Shown piece by piece: positions 42,701 through 51,299 of a stretch of DNA of 64,000 bases (positions within the stretch are counted from its first letter, which is position 1; every line of letters starts with the position of its first letter). A program made the position numbers and the translations under genes. The notes below the pieces were generated by a model. The model was not told the origin of the DNA. It did not search any database and worked only from the letters and a program-made list of their open reading frames with translations. This DNA comes from Forficula auricularia (Eukaryota > Arthropoda > Insecta > Dermaptera > Forficulidae): the NCBI GenBank assembly GCA_024734495.1, contig JALMQS010000187.1, positions 11,213,300 to 11,277,299 on the forward strand. Direction: 5' to 3'.

Positions 42701-45158
42701 CATTGAAACTCATTTAATTTATTTTAAATACTTGTTGCGCTAAATTTAAGAGATTTTGTTTTTAATTTGTATAATTATAATTATTTATGTGTTTGGTTAA
42801 AATAATGTGAAATTCAATACAACAAATTTGTGGTGATTTAAAATTTGAATTTTTACTAAAAATCACACATTATTAATTAAGATAAGAGTAAATAAATATT
42901 AGATTTAATATTCATTTACTACGAGTTAAGGATTCTTTGTATACACCAGATCTATTTATTTTATCAATTTTGTCTAGTTTGTTATTTATTATAATAATAA
43001 AACTTGAGTAAGATACGAGGTAGGTTTCACAAAAAAGAAATAAAACAAAATTGAGTTTTGAATTCAATATATTTCGGGGGTTAGCCTATCATCCAGGAGT
43101 CTAAGAAAACTGATTATATATTGGAAAAATAGTTTTACAAGTAGCAATTTTTAAAATTTTTTAAATGTATGTGGTGAGGGGGAAAGTAGGGGGAAAAGAG
43201 TAGAAGTTGTTCTAAGAATTAATATTTTCTATTGAGATTTGAATGATGATTCCCCTACTTTTCCCTCACCACATACATTTAAATTTTTTTAAAAATTGTT
43301 ACTTGTAAAACTATTTTCCAATATATAATCAGTAGGTGTCATAGATGGTGATGGCCAATCAGATGACAGGAACTTCTCAGTGCCTGTCATCTGATTAGCC
43401 ATTCCAGTCCCCCCATTTTCACATCGTACCTTTGGTTAGTGGTAAAAAGCGATTCACTTTGCGACATACAACCGGCCCTTAGACTCCTGATGATAGGCTA
43501 ACCCCGCGAAATATATCGAATTCAAAACTCAATTTTGTTTTATTTCTTTTTTGTGAAACCTACCTCGTATCTTACTCAAGTTTTATTATTATATTAAAAT
43601 GTTTCAACCTAGAACCAACACCGAACTCCTTAAAAAGTTATGTTATTTATTAATTGAGAGGATAAATTATTTATATTATAAAGCGCTTTCGGAGTGATTC
43701 CATGTTTCCGGAGAGTATTTGTTAATGGATAGGTTATATGTATAGAAATAAAGGGGATTCTTTTGTAGATTTTTTTCAGATTCATAATTGTGAGTGAACG
43801 TAATATGCGAAAGCGTGTGTTTTTATTTATTTTATTAGCGATGTTTCACCTTGCACCAACACCACCATCTTTACTAATTATTCATAACTAATGCTGCAGC
43901 ACGTAAGCTTGGCTTTCTTTTCCGAACCAAACGATTTTTCACCCCCACTCAACTCCTTATATTATACAAGGCTCAAATCTGCCCCTGTCTTGAATATTGC
44001 TCGCATTTGTGGAGAGGGGCCTCCAAGTATTCTAATACCCTAGACGCAATTCAGAGGCGAGCTATCAGACTGATAGACGATCCTACATTAACTGACACTC
44101 TCGACTCCCTAGCCCATGCGTCTGTCTCCGCCTCTTTTCCTTTTTTATAGATATTACCATGGCTTTTGGTTCTGACGAAATAAAATCGATAATCCCAACA
44201 AAGGCTTCATTTCCGCGAAATACACGATTTTCTAAAATTCAACACCCCTACGCGCTTAAACTAGATACTAATCAAACAAACGCATTCGCCAATCCATTTA
44301 TCCCTGTGACATCTAGAGACTGGAACTCCTCTTCCCCCGACCGTCTTTCCAGCTACTTATAACCTTCAATCTTTCAAGACTAGCATCCACAGATACCTTC
44401 GACCTCTACCCAATCCCTAAATCTCCCCTTATCTTCACTTTACAAGGGTCCACCACGGACTTCAGAGGTTGTACCTTCTTGGTGCAACTTCTTCTTGTAT
44501 CAATATCATTATAAAAAAAAAAAAAAATTATTCAAACACCACAACACTTCTAAGGTATATGAGTCAAACCATTGACTAGGATGTAGTTGTCGGTTGCCAC
44601 AGGATACTTCTCCATAAGAAATGAAAGAATTTTTCTGTTTTTGGTTCTTAACTATTTTATTCAGGAGACGTTTCGACAAATATGCCTTGTCTTCATCAGT
44701 CTATTTCGTTTTTACATCAGAGTACAATCTTTACTGTATAAATCAGGATGTGTTAAAGTCATAATTATAATTCAAATAATTTAACAGAGCAAAATATATT
44801 CGAAATTCAATTCAATGATACTGGCAATGGTAATTGCAAGGTAATGTGTTAATTCACAATTAAAACAAGTTAATAGAGCCGAAAATATAATTCAATCCGA
44901 TGACAGAGAACAAGTCATAATTAATTATAATTATTTATTGAACAAGAACAAATAATAGAATACAACTATACAATTAATACGACCCTTCGATCGATTTATT
45001 CTAGCGATCGTTCTCAAGTATAAGCATAAATTCAAAAACAATATTAAAATAAATACAGTTTTGATCCAAGTTAAATAAAAGCATGAATAAATACCTGATT
45101 CTCCAATAGAGAAAATGCATAGAATTACTACAGAAAAGGCTAGTGCTCGGTTGACCAT
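30550..45158 (-). CDS. Gene B: intact four-exon small secreted Cys protein
   Basis: Joining 45095-45158, 34206-34292, 30775-30882 and 30550-30710 on the minus strand gives 139 codons plus stop. All three introns are phase 1 with GT-AG ends. The product has an N-terminal signal peptide (MVNRALAFSVVILCIFSIGE) and a mature part of about 118 residues with six cysteines: D-F-C, N-K-C, K-I-C-L-P, D-L-C, V-R-C and I-K-C. That is an even number, which would allow three disulfides. Charge is high (many Lys, Asp, Glu). A TATA-like box lies 69 bp upstream and AATAAA about 70 bp past the stop (30484-30479). Gene A is the tandem paralogue. I do not recognise the family; a secreted effector, venom or salivary role would be conjecture. 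Confidence 0.78.
30775..30882 (-). CDS. Gene B exon 3, K-C...I-C-L-P exon
   Basis: A 108-nt phase 1-1 exon with acceptor TATTTTAG|GG and donor AAAG|GTAATT. It reads YQYYDKIDASGKNKCVKLND then E-S-K-I-C-L-P-T-D-L-E-L. It shares K-C-x(6-9)-I-C-L-P with gene A exon 3 but lacks the long charged linker. Confidence 0.78.
30991..32538. mobile_element. 1.55-kb palindromic element with C/G-rich ends
   Basis: The left end CTAGCTGCAAGGCCCGCTTT is the inverse of the right end AAGCGGGCCTTGCAGCT. Complementarity continues through a C-rich (left) / G-rich (right) zone, the TTGGTTGAGTTTGGTCC zone and an inner zone with CATAACTTTGCTTAAA...TTTAAGCAAAGTTATG, to a centre near 31650. A single-arm relative is at 46130-46922. 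The many frames here mirror one another and are not genes. It lies in intron 2 of gene B. Confidence 0.8.
32622..32990 (-). pseudogene. LINE family I, short 3' copy
   Basis: The last about 370 bp of the LINE at 8830-10460. It includes the C-terminal coding part (the ATTTCTCGCAAATAAATC and GACTTCTAG-complement region) and the 3' hairpin, here perfect: AAGTTGCACC...GGTGCAACTT at 32646-32670. It is 5' truncated and directly followed by a P repeat. Confidence 0.8.
33000..33395. repeat. Palindromic repeat P, copy 5
   Basis: AACCGACTTCAAAAAA at the left and TTTTTTGAAGTCGGTTTT at the right, with inner arms GTTACAACTAAACGACGAAA / TTTCGTCGTTTAGTTGTAAC. The E2 half is absent. It lies in intron 2 of gene B. 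Confidence 0.75.
33405..34040. repeat. Unclassified repeat ending in a perfect hairpin
   Basis: A GC-richer piece (33420-33550) is followed by AT-rich DNA and then a palindrome at 33901-34040 with arms of about 65 bp (AAAAAATCGGTTGTCTGTAA to its inverse). The left start GACAACGTCTTATAA resembles the hairpin's GACAACGTCATAAGA. It lies 165 bp downstream (in gene sense) of gene B exon 2. Confidence 0.55.
34206..34292 (-). CDS. Gene B exon 2, D-F-C-S-E-K exon
   Basis: An 87-nt phase 1-1 exon with acceptor TTTTTTTTCAG|CT and donor TTGA|GTACGT. It reads A-K-K-G-K-G-K-Y-I-D-F-C-S-E-K-M-Q-H-Y-I and nine more residues. It matches gene A exon 2 in position, phase and motif. The intron just upstream of the acceptor is also alignable between the copies (TTAATCCA...ACTT). 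Confidence 0.75.
34700..35080 (-). mobile_element. S element, copy with minisatellite
   Basis: Starts GTGAACCGCGACCTAATATG and CTGTACACC, followed by about 17 units of the 20-bp repeat in inverse orientation (CCAAATATTTCCAAGTA(A/C)TT). The right end is lost where the palindrome at 35089 begins. It lies in intron 1 of gene B. Confidence 0.7.
35089..35425. repeat. Palindrome, about 335 bp
   Basis: Arms from ATATATGGCCTAATGCAAGG to its inverse at 35425, each about 150 bp, with inner ATTATTAAACAATGCCCATT / AATGGGCATTGTTTAATAAT. Non-coding; a snapback or MITE of unknown type. Confidence 0.8.
35735..36398 (+). pseudogene. LINE family II, C-terminal RT ORF and 3' UTR
   Basis: The frame from about 35750 to the stop at 36127 reads RCVRAIVGAGPRTHCKSIFQ, ELNILTVYDVCVMESILFLN, then HEYNTRCKNDLR and LYRLDKL. 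It resembles the C-terminal end of arthropod non-LTR RT proteins (the RAI.G...LF.EL.IL.....Y.LE pattern). The 3' UTR holds a GAATCACAATTTTGTGATTC hairpin (36313-36334) and ends in AATAAATAAAT at about 36390. It is 5' truncated. Lies in intron 1 of gene B on the opposite strand. Confidence 0.75.
36890..37070 (+). other. TATA-containing segment and short ORF related to 39545-39905
   Basis: CTTATAAAAGCAGAAGGGCT (36894-36913) looks like a core promoter. It is followed by a 35-codon frame at 36961-37068 starting MKDINLPMVIDSNLQEIISW and ending before TGA. The last 20 codons match, on the opposite strand, the end of the unknown frame at 39545-39905. The two therefore belong to one repeated element. 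Confidence 0.45.
37075..37215. repeat. Snapback with tRNA-like box B arms
   Basis: GGTTGTTTCTCACCCCTCGG and GAATCGAACT pair with AGTTCGATTCCCGAGGGGGT further right (about 37187). On the minus strand, TGAGCCAGATGG followed by GTTCGATTCCCGAGG is spaced like Pol III boxes A and B, suggesting a tRNA-derived SINE head. The snapback form is unusual. Confidence 0.45.
37978..39092 (-). mobile_element. PIF/Harbinger-like element, copy 2
   Basis: The inverted ends GGGCCAGTTTCATAAAA / GGGCCAGTTTTATAAAA are flanked by a TAA target duplication (37975-37977 and 39093-39095). The 3-bp duplication is diagnostic of PIF/Harbinger. Like copy 1 it keeps a degenerate minus-strand Myb/SANT-like reading (T-P-N-F-T-I-E-E-E near 38640) and no nuclease. 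It lies in intron 1 of gene B. Confidence 0.82.
39545..39905 (-). pseudogene. Unrecognised coding remnant
   Basis: On the minus strand a frame of about 95 codons is open from 39880 to the stop near 39590. It reads RFRISPGQAALSRANRLLEA, YLTCKWQNFWFRNLPFTRAY, SNDLAVDFLGLNQLYNGFIK and TPTEVELLSPTIGHVIWVIQ. Composition is protein-like and richer in GC than its surroundings; in-frame stops precede it. Its last part recurs at 36990-37068. I do not recognise the family; candidates are a transposon capsid-like protein or an old viral insertion. No start or upstream domain was found. Confidence 0.45.
40203..40345 (+). repeat. tRNA-like SINE head joined to an S-element end
   Basis: GGTTGGCTCAGTCAGCTAAC has the form of a Pol III box A (TGGCTCAGTCAGC). 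No box B follows. Instead the sequence runs into GGAAATATTTGGAAGTAC and GGTGTACAGTATATTAGGTC, GCGGTTAACTCCTCG, the right end of the S element. Confidence 0.5.
40340..40545 (+). repeat. G-rich repeat family G
   Basis: ATAATATGTGGACCCCTAG at the start, G-rich core, and CCGTGCATCGCTCGGTACTA at the end, as at 1195-1400. The overlapping frames are compositional. Confidence 0.6.
40550..41570. other. No gene seen; a hAT-like end at 40741
   Basis: AT-rich. At 40727-40741 the minus strand reads CAGTGGTTTTTAACC, a typical hAT terminus, but no partner end was found. The frames at 40526-40738 and 40833-41042 lack recognisable motifs. Confidence 0.4.
41575..42560 (-). repeat. Composite repeat E2-P, copy 6
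   Basis: The most complete copy: P (41575-42000) with both arms, followed by E2 in reverse to CCTCCTCCTTTTTTGAAGTC at 42528-42547. The whole is bounded by inverse forms of ACCGACTTCAAAAAA. The 90-codon frame at 42300 is part of E2. Confidence 0.78.
42991..43590. repeat. 600-bp snapback with hammerhead-like cores
   Basis: The outer arms (AAAACTTGAGTAAGATACGA at 43000 and its inverse at 43580) and nested inner arms (ATGTATGTGGTGAGGG / CCCTCACCACATACAT) pair over most of the length. The right arm has CTGATGA (43486-43492) then GAAA (43507-43510). The left arm, on the minus strand (43097-43072), has the same motif with one extra G. Confidence 0.75.
43885..44527 (+). pseudogene. LINE family I, 5'-truncated copy on plus strand
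   Basis: Begins in the region reading GCAGCACGTAAGCTTGGCTT and matches 8830-9490 in reverse. It encodes KAQI-CPCLEYCSHLW, AIRLIDDPTL, then, after a frameshift near 44130, SIIPTKASFPRNTRFSKIQH and FIPVTSRDWN. The 3' hairpin (GGTTGTACC...GGTGCAAC) and poly(A) (44513-44527) are intact. Confidence 0.85.
44640..44720 (-). repeat. Hammerhead-like hairpin
   Basis: On the minus strand: CTGATGA (44699-44693), one base, a 5-bp stem GACAA/TTGTC, then GAAA and CGTCTCCTG. This is the clearest core of its kind in the window. The surrounding arms are not inverted here. Confidence 0.55.
45095..45158 (-). CDS. Gene B exon 1, signal peptide
   Basis: ATG at 45158-45156, 21 codons plus one base, donor CAG|GTATTT at 45094. 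The sequence has a short basic start, a hydrophobic run (A-F-S-V-V-I-L-C-I-F) and a small-residue end (G-E-S). Gene A exon 1 begins with the same three residues and shares intron sequence beyond the donor (AAATAAATAC and TCAAAGTTAAAT-like context). Confidence 0.75.
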
Positions 45159-45226
45159 AGTGAAGATAAAATATTATAATAGTTTGAAGTAACTTAGTAA
45201 TGAACAAGTTCAAGGGGATCGTCCCC

Positions 45227-45234
45227 TTAAATAA
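45227..45234 (-). promoter_or_regulatory. TATA-like box of gene B
   Basis: TTATTTAA on the minus strand, 69 bp upstream of the ATG. Flanking sequence (AGTTTGAAGTAACTTAGTAA on the plus strand; CATAGATA further out) aligns with the gene A upstream region around 16900-16975. Confidence 0.55.
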
Positions 45235-45735
45235 TGAGAAATATGCATAGATATTGATATTTACATACTTATTGACGTCATTTTTAAATAAAATATTATT
45301 ATCAATTACTAGCAATTTTTTATTTTAAATGCTTTTAACTATCATCTTTTTTATCAATTTTTTTAAAATAATAATATAATGAGGATCGAAAGAAATAATG
45401 AAATAAATATAAAACTATTAAAAACACTTGTGTATAAAGGTGGTCCCTAACAAGGGATGAATTTCCTTTAGAGAATGCAATTTGTTTGAAAATAAAATTC
45501 GTCTTTTATCGAGGACTATTTTTTTTATCTAAATATATAGAGTCAAGGTTTGTCCTGTACATCTTTTTTAAATAAATTATTAACAGCTTTTGGACACTTT
45601 CTGTTTTGCCGAAATCGCTATCAATCCCTTTCTTATTTCCGATAGAACCCCTCAAATATTTTTAGATCATTAGATTAGTTGTTAAAAACTAAGATGATTT
45701 TGTATAATACATTTGATGTCTAAAATTTTTCATTT

Positions 45736-46075
45736 CTGAGTTATTTTAGATAGTTTGTAAAATCTACCAGTTTAGCGTTCATCTTTAAAAATTAATCATA
45801 ATTAAACTATTGTTTGTAGAATTAATTTGGTAAATCAGAACTAAAACACTAAAATTCAAATTTTTTATCCAGGATGACTAGAATAATTGTTTATTTCTGA
45901 AAATCAAAAAGTTGTTAATACTCAATTTTTTCAATTAAAACATGACATAAATTTTAGTATATTTAAATTCTACATAAATATCGAATAGAAGTTTATTAAA
46001 TATTTCCTATACCTGAAATGAATAGTTTTTTAATTAAAAAATATTTTAAATTTCACTCAGACCTTAATTATTTAT
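45736..46075 (+). repeat. Single arm of the 12271-12996 palindrome
   Basis: CTGAGTTATTTTAGATAGTT to TTTCACTC. It aligns with 12271-12630, with a deletion near 45840. It lies upstream of gene B. Confidence 0.7.
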
Positions 46076-46129
46076 ACATCTATATAATATATATATATAT
46101 ATATATATAAGGTTTTGTCTGTACATTGC

Positions 46130-46922
46130 TCCAAATCACGACAAATTTTGGTTGCACACGTTTCAAGCAAAGTTATGAACGAAAACATCCTCAACAAAAT
46201 TCCTGTCTATATGTATGTTTGCGTGGTTTCCGCGAAAAGTTGCTCAAGATTCACATAAAAACGGTTAAAATTTCATATTTGGATCACACGTATTCTAACT
46301 TACGTTTATTTCTATATAACGTTTTGATATTTTCACCCCAATAGGGGGTTTGGAGGGGCGCATTAATGGAAATGATCAAATAACTCCTAAACTACTATAT
46401 TAGCTCTAGGCCAAATTTTATTATGAGCAAAGTTATCGGAGATGTGATTTCTGACAACATTTGTTTAAAATAATTCCCCAAAAACCCACCTAAAAGGGGG
46501 GGGAGGATCAAAAATTGCAAATTCTTGCCCCCAGAGCAAAATCAGCCAAATTTTGTATACATAATCTGTGGGCCAGTAGAAAGCTAGAAATGCAAAAACT
46601 GGGTGCGGGGGTGGGGTGCAGGATGCAGTGGTGGGGTGAGGTTCCGGGGGTGGATTGGGGATTAGTACAAGTGTTGGGGTGCAGGGATCTGGGGTGGGGG
46701 TGGGGGTGGAATGGGGGAAGGTGCGTAGTGAGGTGCAGGTTGGGTGTGGTGAACTCTGGTTGGGGTGTGGGGGTTTTCAGGTTGAGGTTCGGTGATGCGG
46801 ATTTGAGGGATGCGTGGGTTGGTGACGTGGCTCAAGATATGTGGGTGTTCGGGAGTTGGGGATCCAGGGAGCATAGCCCCCTGGCTAGCAAGAGGGCCGC
46901 CGAAGGCAGACTTTGCAGCTAG
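46130..46922 (+). mobile_element. Single-arm copy of the 30991-32538 element
   Basis: TTTTGGTTGCACACGTTT, GTTTCCGCGAAAAGTTGCTC, AATCTGTGGGCCAGTAGAAA, a G-rich zone and the end AGACTTTGCAGCTAG follow the order of the right half of the palindrome. The 135-codon frame at 46515 is compositional. Confidence 0.72.
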
Positions 46923-46944
46923 TCTACTAATATGAAATGAATGA

Positions 46945-47015
46945 TCATTGACCCTTTGAAACCCCTGAAGAAGGAGGGAAAAATCCCCAGGAAACGTCGG
47001 TTTGAAAGGAAAGGA
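46945..47015 (+). repeat. Hammerhead-like hairpin
   Basis: CTGAAGA (46965-46971), a G-rich/C-rich stem (GGGAAAAATCCC), GAAA (46991-46994) and CGTCGG. It is related to the arms of 243-491. Confidence 0.5.
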
Positions 47016-47159
47016 GGAAGGATTCCAATAAATTACACCTTATTTTATATGTGTTAATTTTTTCTTTCCTCACTACCTCTAGGCTGCCTTCCATTACTTT
47101 CAATTAAAATTTCTACCAGTCCGTCTCTCTCCAGAAAATTTCGTTGCAAAAATAATATA

Positions 47160-47440
47160 TTAATATTTGCTATAAACTATTAGTGGGTTTTAAAATTAAA
47201 AAACCAATTAAAAAATAAAAGATAATTGAAAAAAATGTAAATAAACTTTTTTTATTGAGATTTTCATCTATCAATAATTACTTTAATTAAGAAAAGATCA
47301 ATTTTCTCATCATCAAAACTTGTTAATAGATTTTGTTTCATAAAAATCGGTAGAGCCGTTTTCAAAATAGAACTAAGATACAAACAAATATATAAAAAAC
47401 AATTTTTGCTTGTTTAATAAGAGTAGATATAATAAATAGG
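47160..47440 (+). repeat. SINE-body-like repeat, headless copy
   Basis: ATTGAGATTTTCATCTATCA through AAAATCGGTAGAGCCG to GTTTAATAAGAGTAGATA. It is the same body as 50640-50890 without the tRNA-like head. Confidence 0.65.
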
Positions 47441-47449
47441 TATTTATAA

Positions 47450-48060
47450 ATCCCTAAAATTTGAAGTTTTTTTACTTTCCGCTTTAGGAGAAAAGAAAAG
47501 TTCAAGTATTCTTTATCCATTATCGCCAATCTCCATTGTTCAATTCATAAAGATATAACAGCATTTTCGTTAATTCTGAAGAGGTCGTTTCCGAAGTCAT
47601 ATCTGATCTTAAATTTAGTCAATTCAGCTAGAAATTGAAATTCTAATCGATATTTCATTAATAATATATCTGATGAGTGTTTTTTTTTTCGTCTTTTTTC
47701 TAATCAAATATTGCTGATTCTCTCTTTGTTTTAAGAAAAACGAGATATTTTTTTTTCTAATTTGATATTTTTGTTAAATTGGATAATAAATTACTAAAGC
47801 TCACTCATTTAGAAGATTAATTTCGATTTCTCTCTCTCTCTCTCTCGCTGATGAGGAAGAAAAATTACATTTTCTGTGGAAAGTCTCTAATACAATTCCC
47901 GAGGGCTCTCGTTAAAGAGTTTTGATAGGTCAGTGATTAATTCAAAACAAAGACCTCCAAGTACAATCACAAGACAATGTTGGACAACAATCTGATGTTC
48001 GCAAGTGGAACTACAAAGAGGAATATGACTTTCACTTTCAACGGTGAATCAAATATCTTT
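47450..48060. other. No gene seen
   Basis: AT-rich sequence with a (TC)n run at 47828-47846. No frame with recognisable motifs. Confidence 0.4.
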
Positions 48061-48069
48061 CTTTATAAT

Positions 48070-48250
48070 ATACAGGGTGTTCCGTTCACAAATCGTGAAC
48101 AGGGGATAGGGCAATTTACGAAATATATATATATGTCGTGGTCACTTGGTGAAACATACTATATATATTTGTCTAGATTAATTTGTAACAACGCTCAGAG
48201 AATGCTGCCGACAGGGAGCGCTGATGCCGTCGCTATATTTGCGGCAAATT
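48070..48250 (+). mobile_element. Element end with ACAGGGTGTTCC
   Basis: TACAGGGTGTTCCGTTCACA starts the piece, the same terminus as at 63957 and (inverse) 13257, although the sequence beyond it differs. The other end is not seen. Confidence 0.4.
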
Positions 48251-48559
48251 TGAAATATAATTGTAATTGTAATTTGAAATGAAAGACTCCAATTGATTTT
48301 AAATTAAGAAACATTAAATATGTTGATAATTATTCCTGCCCCCCCCCCCCTCACCACTCAAAAATTAAATATTCAATTCGCTTTTCTTTGCGCACAGAAA
48401 AATAAATTAATCACATCTTATTTGATTTATATTTTATATTTTATTTGTTTATTTTTTAATAATTTGCCACTTTTTTATAATTTTTTAAAAATCTAAATTT
48501 TGGTATTCTTATTTTTGGATTCGAGGGCGTGCCGAAGGCACGCATGAAAGGCTCGTGTA

Positions 48560-48667
48560 ATATAGTATAATAAAATATTCCAATATTATCTTAATATATC
48601 AGAGAATATTACAAAGAAATACTCCTGCAATATTAAGATAATATTGGAATATTTTATTATATTGTAA
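48560..48667. repeat. AT-rich perfect hairpin
   Basis: TATAATAAAATATTCCAATA, TTATCTTAATAT pairs with its inverse at 48630-48667. Arms are about 38 bp. Confidence 0.7.
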
Positions 48668-48669
48668 AA

Positions 48670-49849
48670 TAATAATATTGGAAAATAGCGGGAACATTTC
48701 TCCGCCATATTATTTATTATTAAAATAGTATCATTCTATTATTAGTCTAATATTATTTCTCTGAAATTCATTGCCATTACATCGGTATGGCTTGTTTCAA
48801 CATGTTATCACTATATATAGATCAGTGGCGGTTGGTAACTTTTCATCCATGGGATGCTGTGAAAAAAGTACAATTATTAGGTCGCGGTTCATCATAGCCC
48901 TCTTATTTATTTCCGATCTTATAAACTCAAAAGCAAAAAAAAAAACCGGACATTGATCATTTTTGGATAAAATGAATAAGTACAAGATTAAAAAAATATT
49001 TCCATAATCTGACTAGATAGGTAATTAAAAATATTTCTAAACCTAAAATGGCATTTTAATTTTTTTTGGCTTAATAAATATGATTTTAAAAAACAGAAAA
49101 TTGTAACGGCTATCTATTAAAATAAAAAAATATTATTAACTAAAAAAATGTCTCTTTATGTCTCGTATATGAGCTTTTTATACGATAAAAGTATAAACAG
49201 TTTCGAAGACAAAGAATAGATGATCGATTTTCATTAATTTCATTTTTTTTTTTTTTTTTTTTATTTTCGATATAATATTAAGTTTCCATGAATTAATCGA
49301 AAGCGTTAACATTTTAAATTATATCTATTATTATTTAATATATTTTAGTTCGGTTATTTTATATGAAAATTTATTTTATTTAATTTTATAAAAAAATAAA
49401 AAAAATAAAAATTATCAAGTGTCCGGTTTTTTTTTTTTTTGCTGTTGAGTGTATATTGAGAGTTGTAAGAAATGGATTACTCCAGAAATTCCCGAATCAT
49501 CTTTATTTATTCCTCTTTTTGTATTATTTTTATTTTAATAGTTCCTCAACGAGAACAATTTTTATTCGACTAAAACTCGTCGGGACTTGTCTCAGACAAG
49601 CTTGAACTGGAAAATATACCAGGCAGGGACTTCAAACATTCTATTGGCACCCTATACGGAAAAATTTCATTCGTTTAATTGCTCCTTGAAACTATAAAAC
49701 ACTTTTATTTCATTTCGAGAACCAATATACTCTTGAAATTTTGAAATCGACCTTTTATTATTTATGAAAATACTCTAAATGTTTAAAATTTTAGGGATGC
49801 AAGTTTGGTCCAAGGGCCTAGATTTTCTCGCTCCTAAATTATTAGTACC
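48670..49849. other. No gene seen
   Basis: AT-rich with long poly(T) tracts near 49245 and 49425. No recognisable coding or repeat landmarks beyond simple sequence. Confidence 0.4.
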
Positions 49850-50045
49850 TGGAGCCACCGAGCGATGCACGGTAACCCTGACCCCCCCCCCAAACCACAC
49901 ACCTAGCCCCCACCACTGCACCCCCACTCCGCATTAGCCCACCCCAACTGCGCCCTCACACCAGGATCCACAACTACCCCATTGCACTCCTCCCACTAAC
50001 CACCCACCCAGTTTTTGCATTTCTATCTTTCTAATGGTCCACATA
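49850..50045 (-). repeat. G-rich repeat family G, reverse copy
   Basis: Starts GTACCTGGAGCCACCGAGCG, ATGCACGGTAACC, followed by a C-rich core and AGTTTTTGCATTTCTA...CTAATGGTCC. It is the inverse of 1195-1400. Confidence 0.62.
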
Positions 50046-50571
50046 TTATGTGTATATTTGTTTACTCGTACACCAATTTGCCTACATTCGTTCATATTGA
50101 TAAACATTATAAAAAAATAAATAGGAAAATAATAATAAAAAAAATAATCGTATATGATCTGAAATAAAAACATAAAATTAAAAAAATATGTGCGTCTCGG
50201 GACGCGCGACAGAAGTGATAACTTTCACCAACTAAGTATTTTTAGGAAGACAATTTCAAGGATAATTGCCCGGAGAAAAGAGAATTGAATATTTAATTTT
50301 GATTAAAAGAGTGGGTGGGTGGGGGGGGGTAAAGGAATAATTATTAATATATTTATGTTTCTGGATTTAAAATTAATTGTTGTCTTTCTTTCAGCTTAAT
50401 TCAATTATACATATTTCAAATTTGCCGTGTCGCAATATATTCAATGAATTCTATTTATTAAATACATAGCTATATATAATATATTCAATTATTTCCACAC
50501 TTATAATAAAGTCTAGTTCAAAAATATTCAATTTAGTAAAAGTAAAAAGCAAAGCTTTTTAAAATAGTTCT

Positions 50572-50890
50572 ATGGCCCAGTGGTATAATGTGTGCCTCTG
50601 ATACAAGAGGTCTCAGGTTCTAATCTGACATCCGGCGACTCATTTTTTTTATTGAGATTTTCATCTATCAATAATTACTTTAATTAAGAAAAAATCAATT
50701 AAGATGAATTTTGATGAGGTCCAGACATAGCCAGATCGTTTTTCATCCTCAAAACTTGTTAATAGATTTTGTTTCATCAAAATCGGTAGGGCCGTTTTCA
50801 AAATAGAACCAAGATACAAATACCTAAATAAATATATATATAAATAAATAAATATACAATTTTTGCTCGTTTAATAAGAGTAGATAAATG
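50572..50890 (+). repeat. tRNA-derived SINE
   Basis: The head has Pol III box A TGGCCCAGTGG (50572-50582), an anticodon-arm-like hairpin CCTC/GAGG and box B GGTTCTAATCT (50616-50626). The body ATTGAGATTTTCATCTATCA and the tail GTTTAATAAGAGTAGATA follow. Headless bodies at 632-960 and 47160-47440 fit 5' truncation. Confidence 0.72.
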
Positions 50891-51093
50891 ATTTTTATTA
50901 AATATTAAATATAAGAGAGGGGCCAGGGGTATGATAAAGTCATGTGGATGGCCACAACAGTTTATTTATTTTGTTTAATTTTAAAATCCAGTAATAGTTC
51001 ATTACAAATATTATTATAAATTAAAATTAGGAAATTTAATTAATGAGAAATATTTTCTATTGAAGACCATGTGATAGAACTCAATGATGGATT

Positions 51094-51260
51094 GAGGCAG
51101 TGTTTCTCAACCATTTGTAGAGCGAGGAACCCTAGAGCACTTATATTTATTTCTGAGGAACCCCTAGGATTAAAATATGAGATATTAAATTTTTTGTCAA
51201 AATATCAACATCACGCTACTTTTATAGCTTCCAAATATATGTAACATACTGCAGCCGATG
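51094..51260 (+). mobile_element. hAT-type terminus
   Basis: CAGTGTTTCTCAACCATTTG then GGAACCCTAGAG is a typical hAT end. No matching right end was located; the Penelope fragment starts about 50 bp after this piece. Confidence 0.5.
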
Positions 51261-51299
51261 ACGGTGTTGCGACATTTTAAAAATTTGCTAGATTTTGGG

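Noticed and set aside
46515..46922. 135-codon Gly/Trp/Val-rich frame
   Set aside because: Lies in the G-rich part of a repeat also found at 30991-32538; no conserved protein features.
47977..48282. 101-codon frame MLDNNLMFASG...
   Set aside because: It runs through the terminus of a repeat (ACAGGGTGTTCC at 48073) and shows no family motif.
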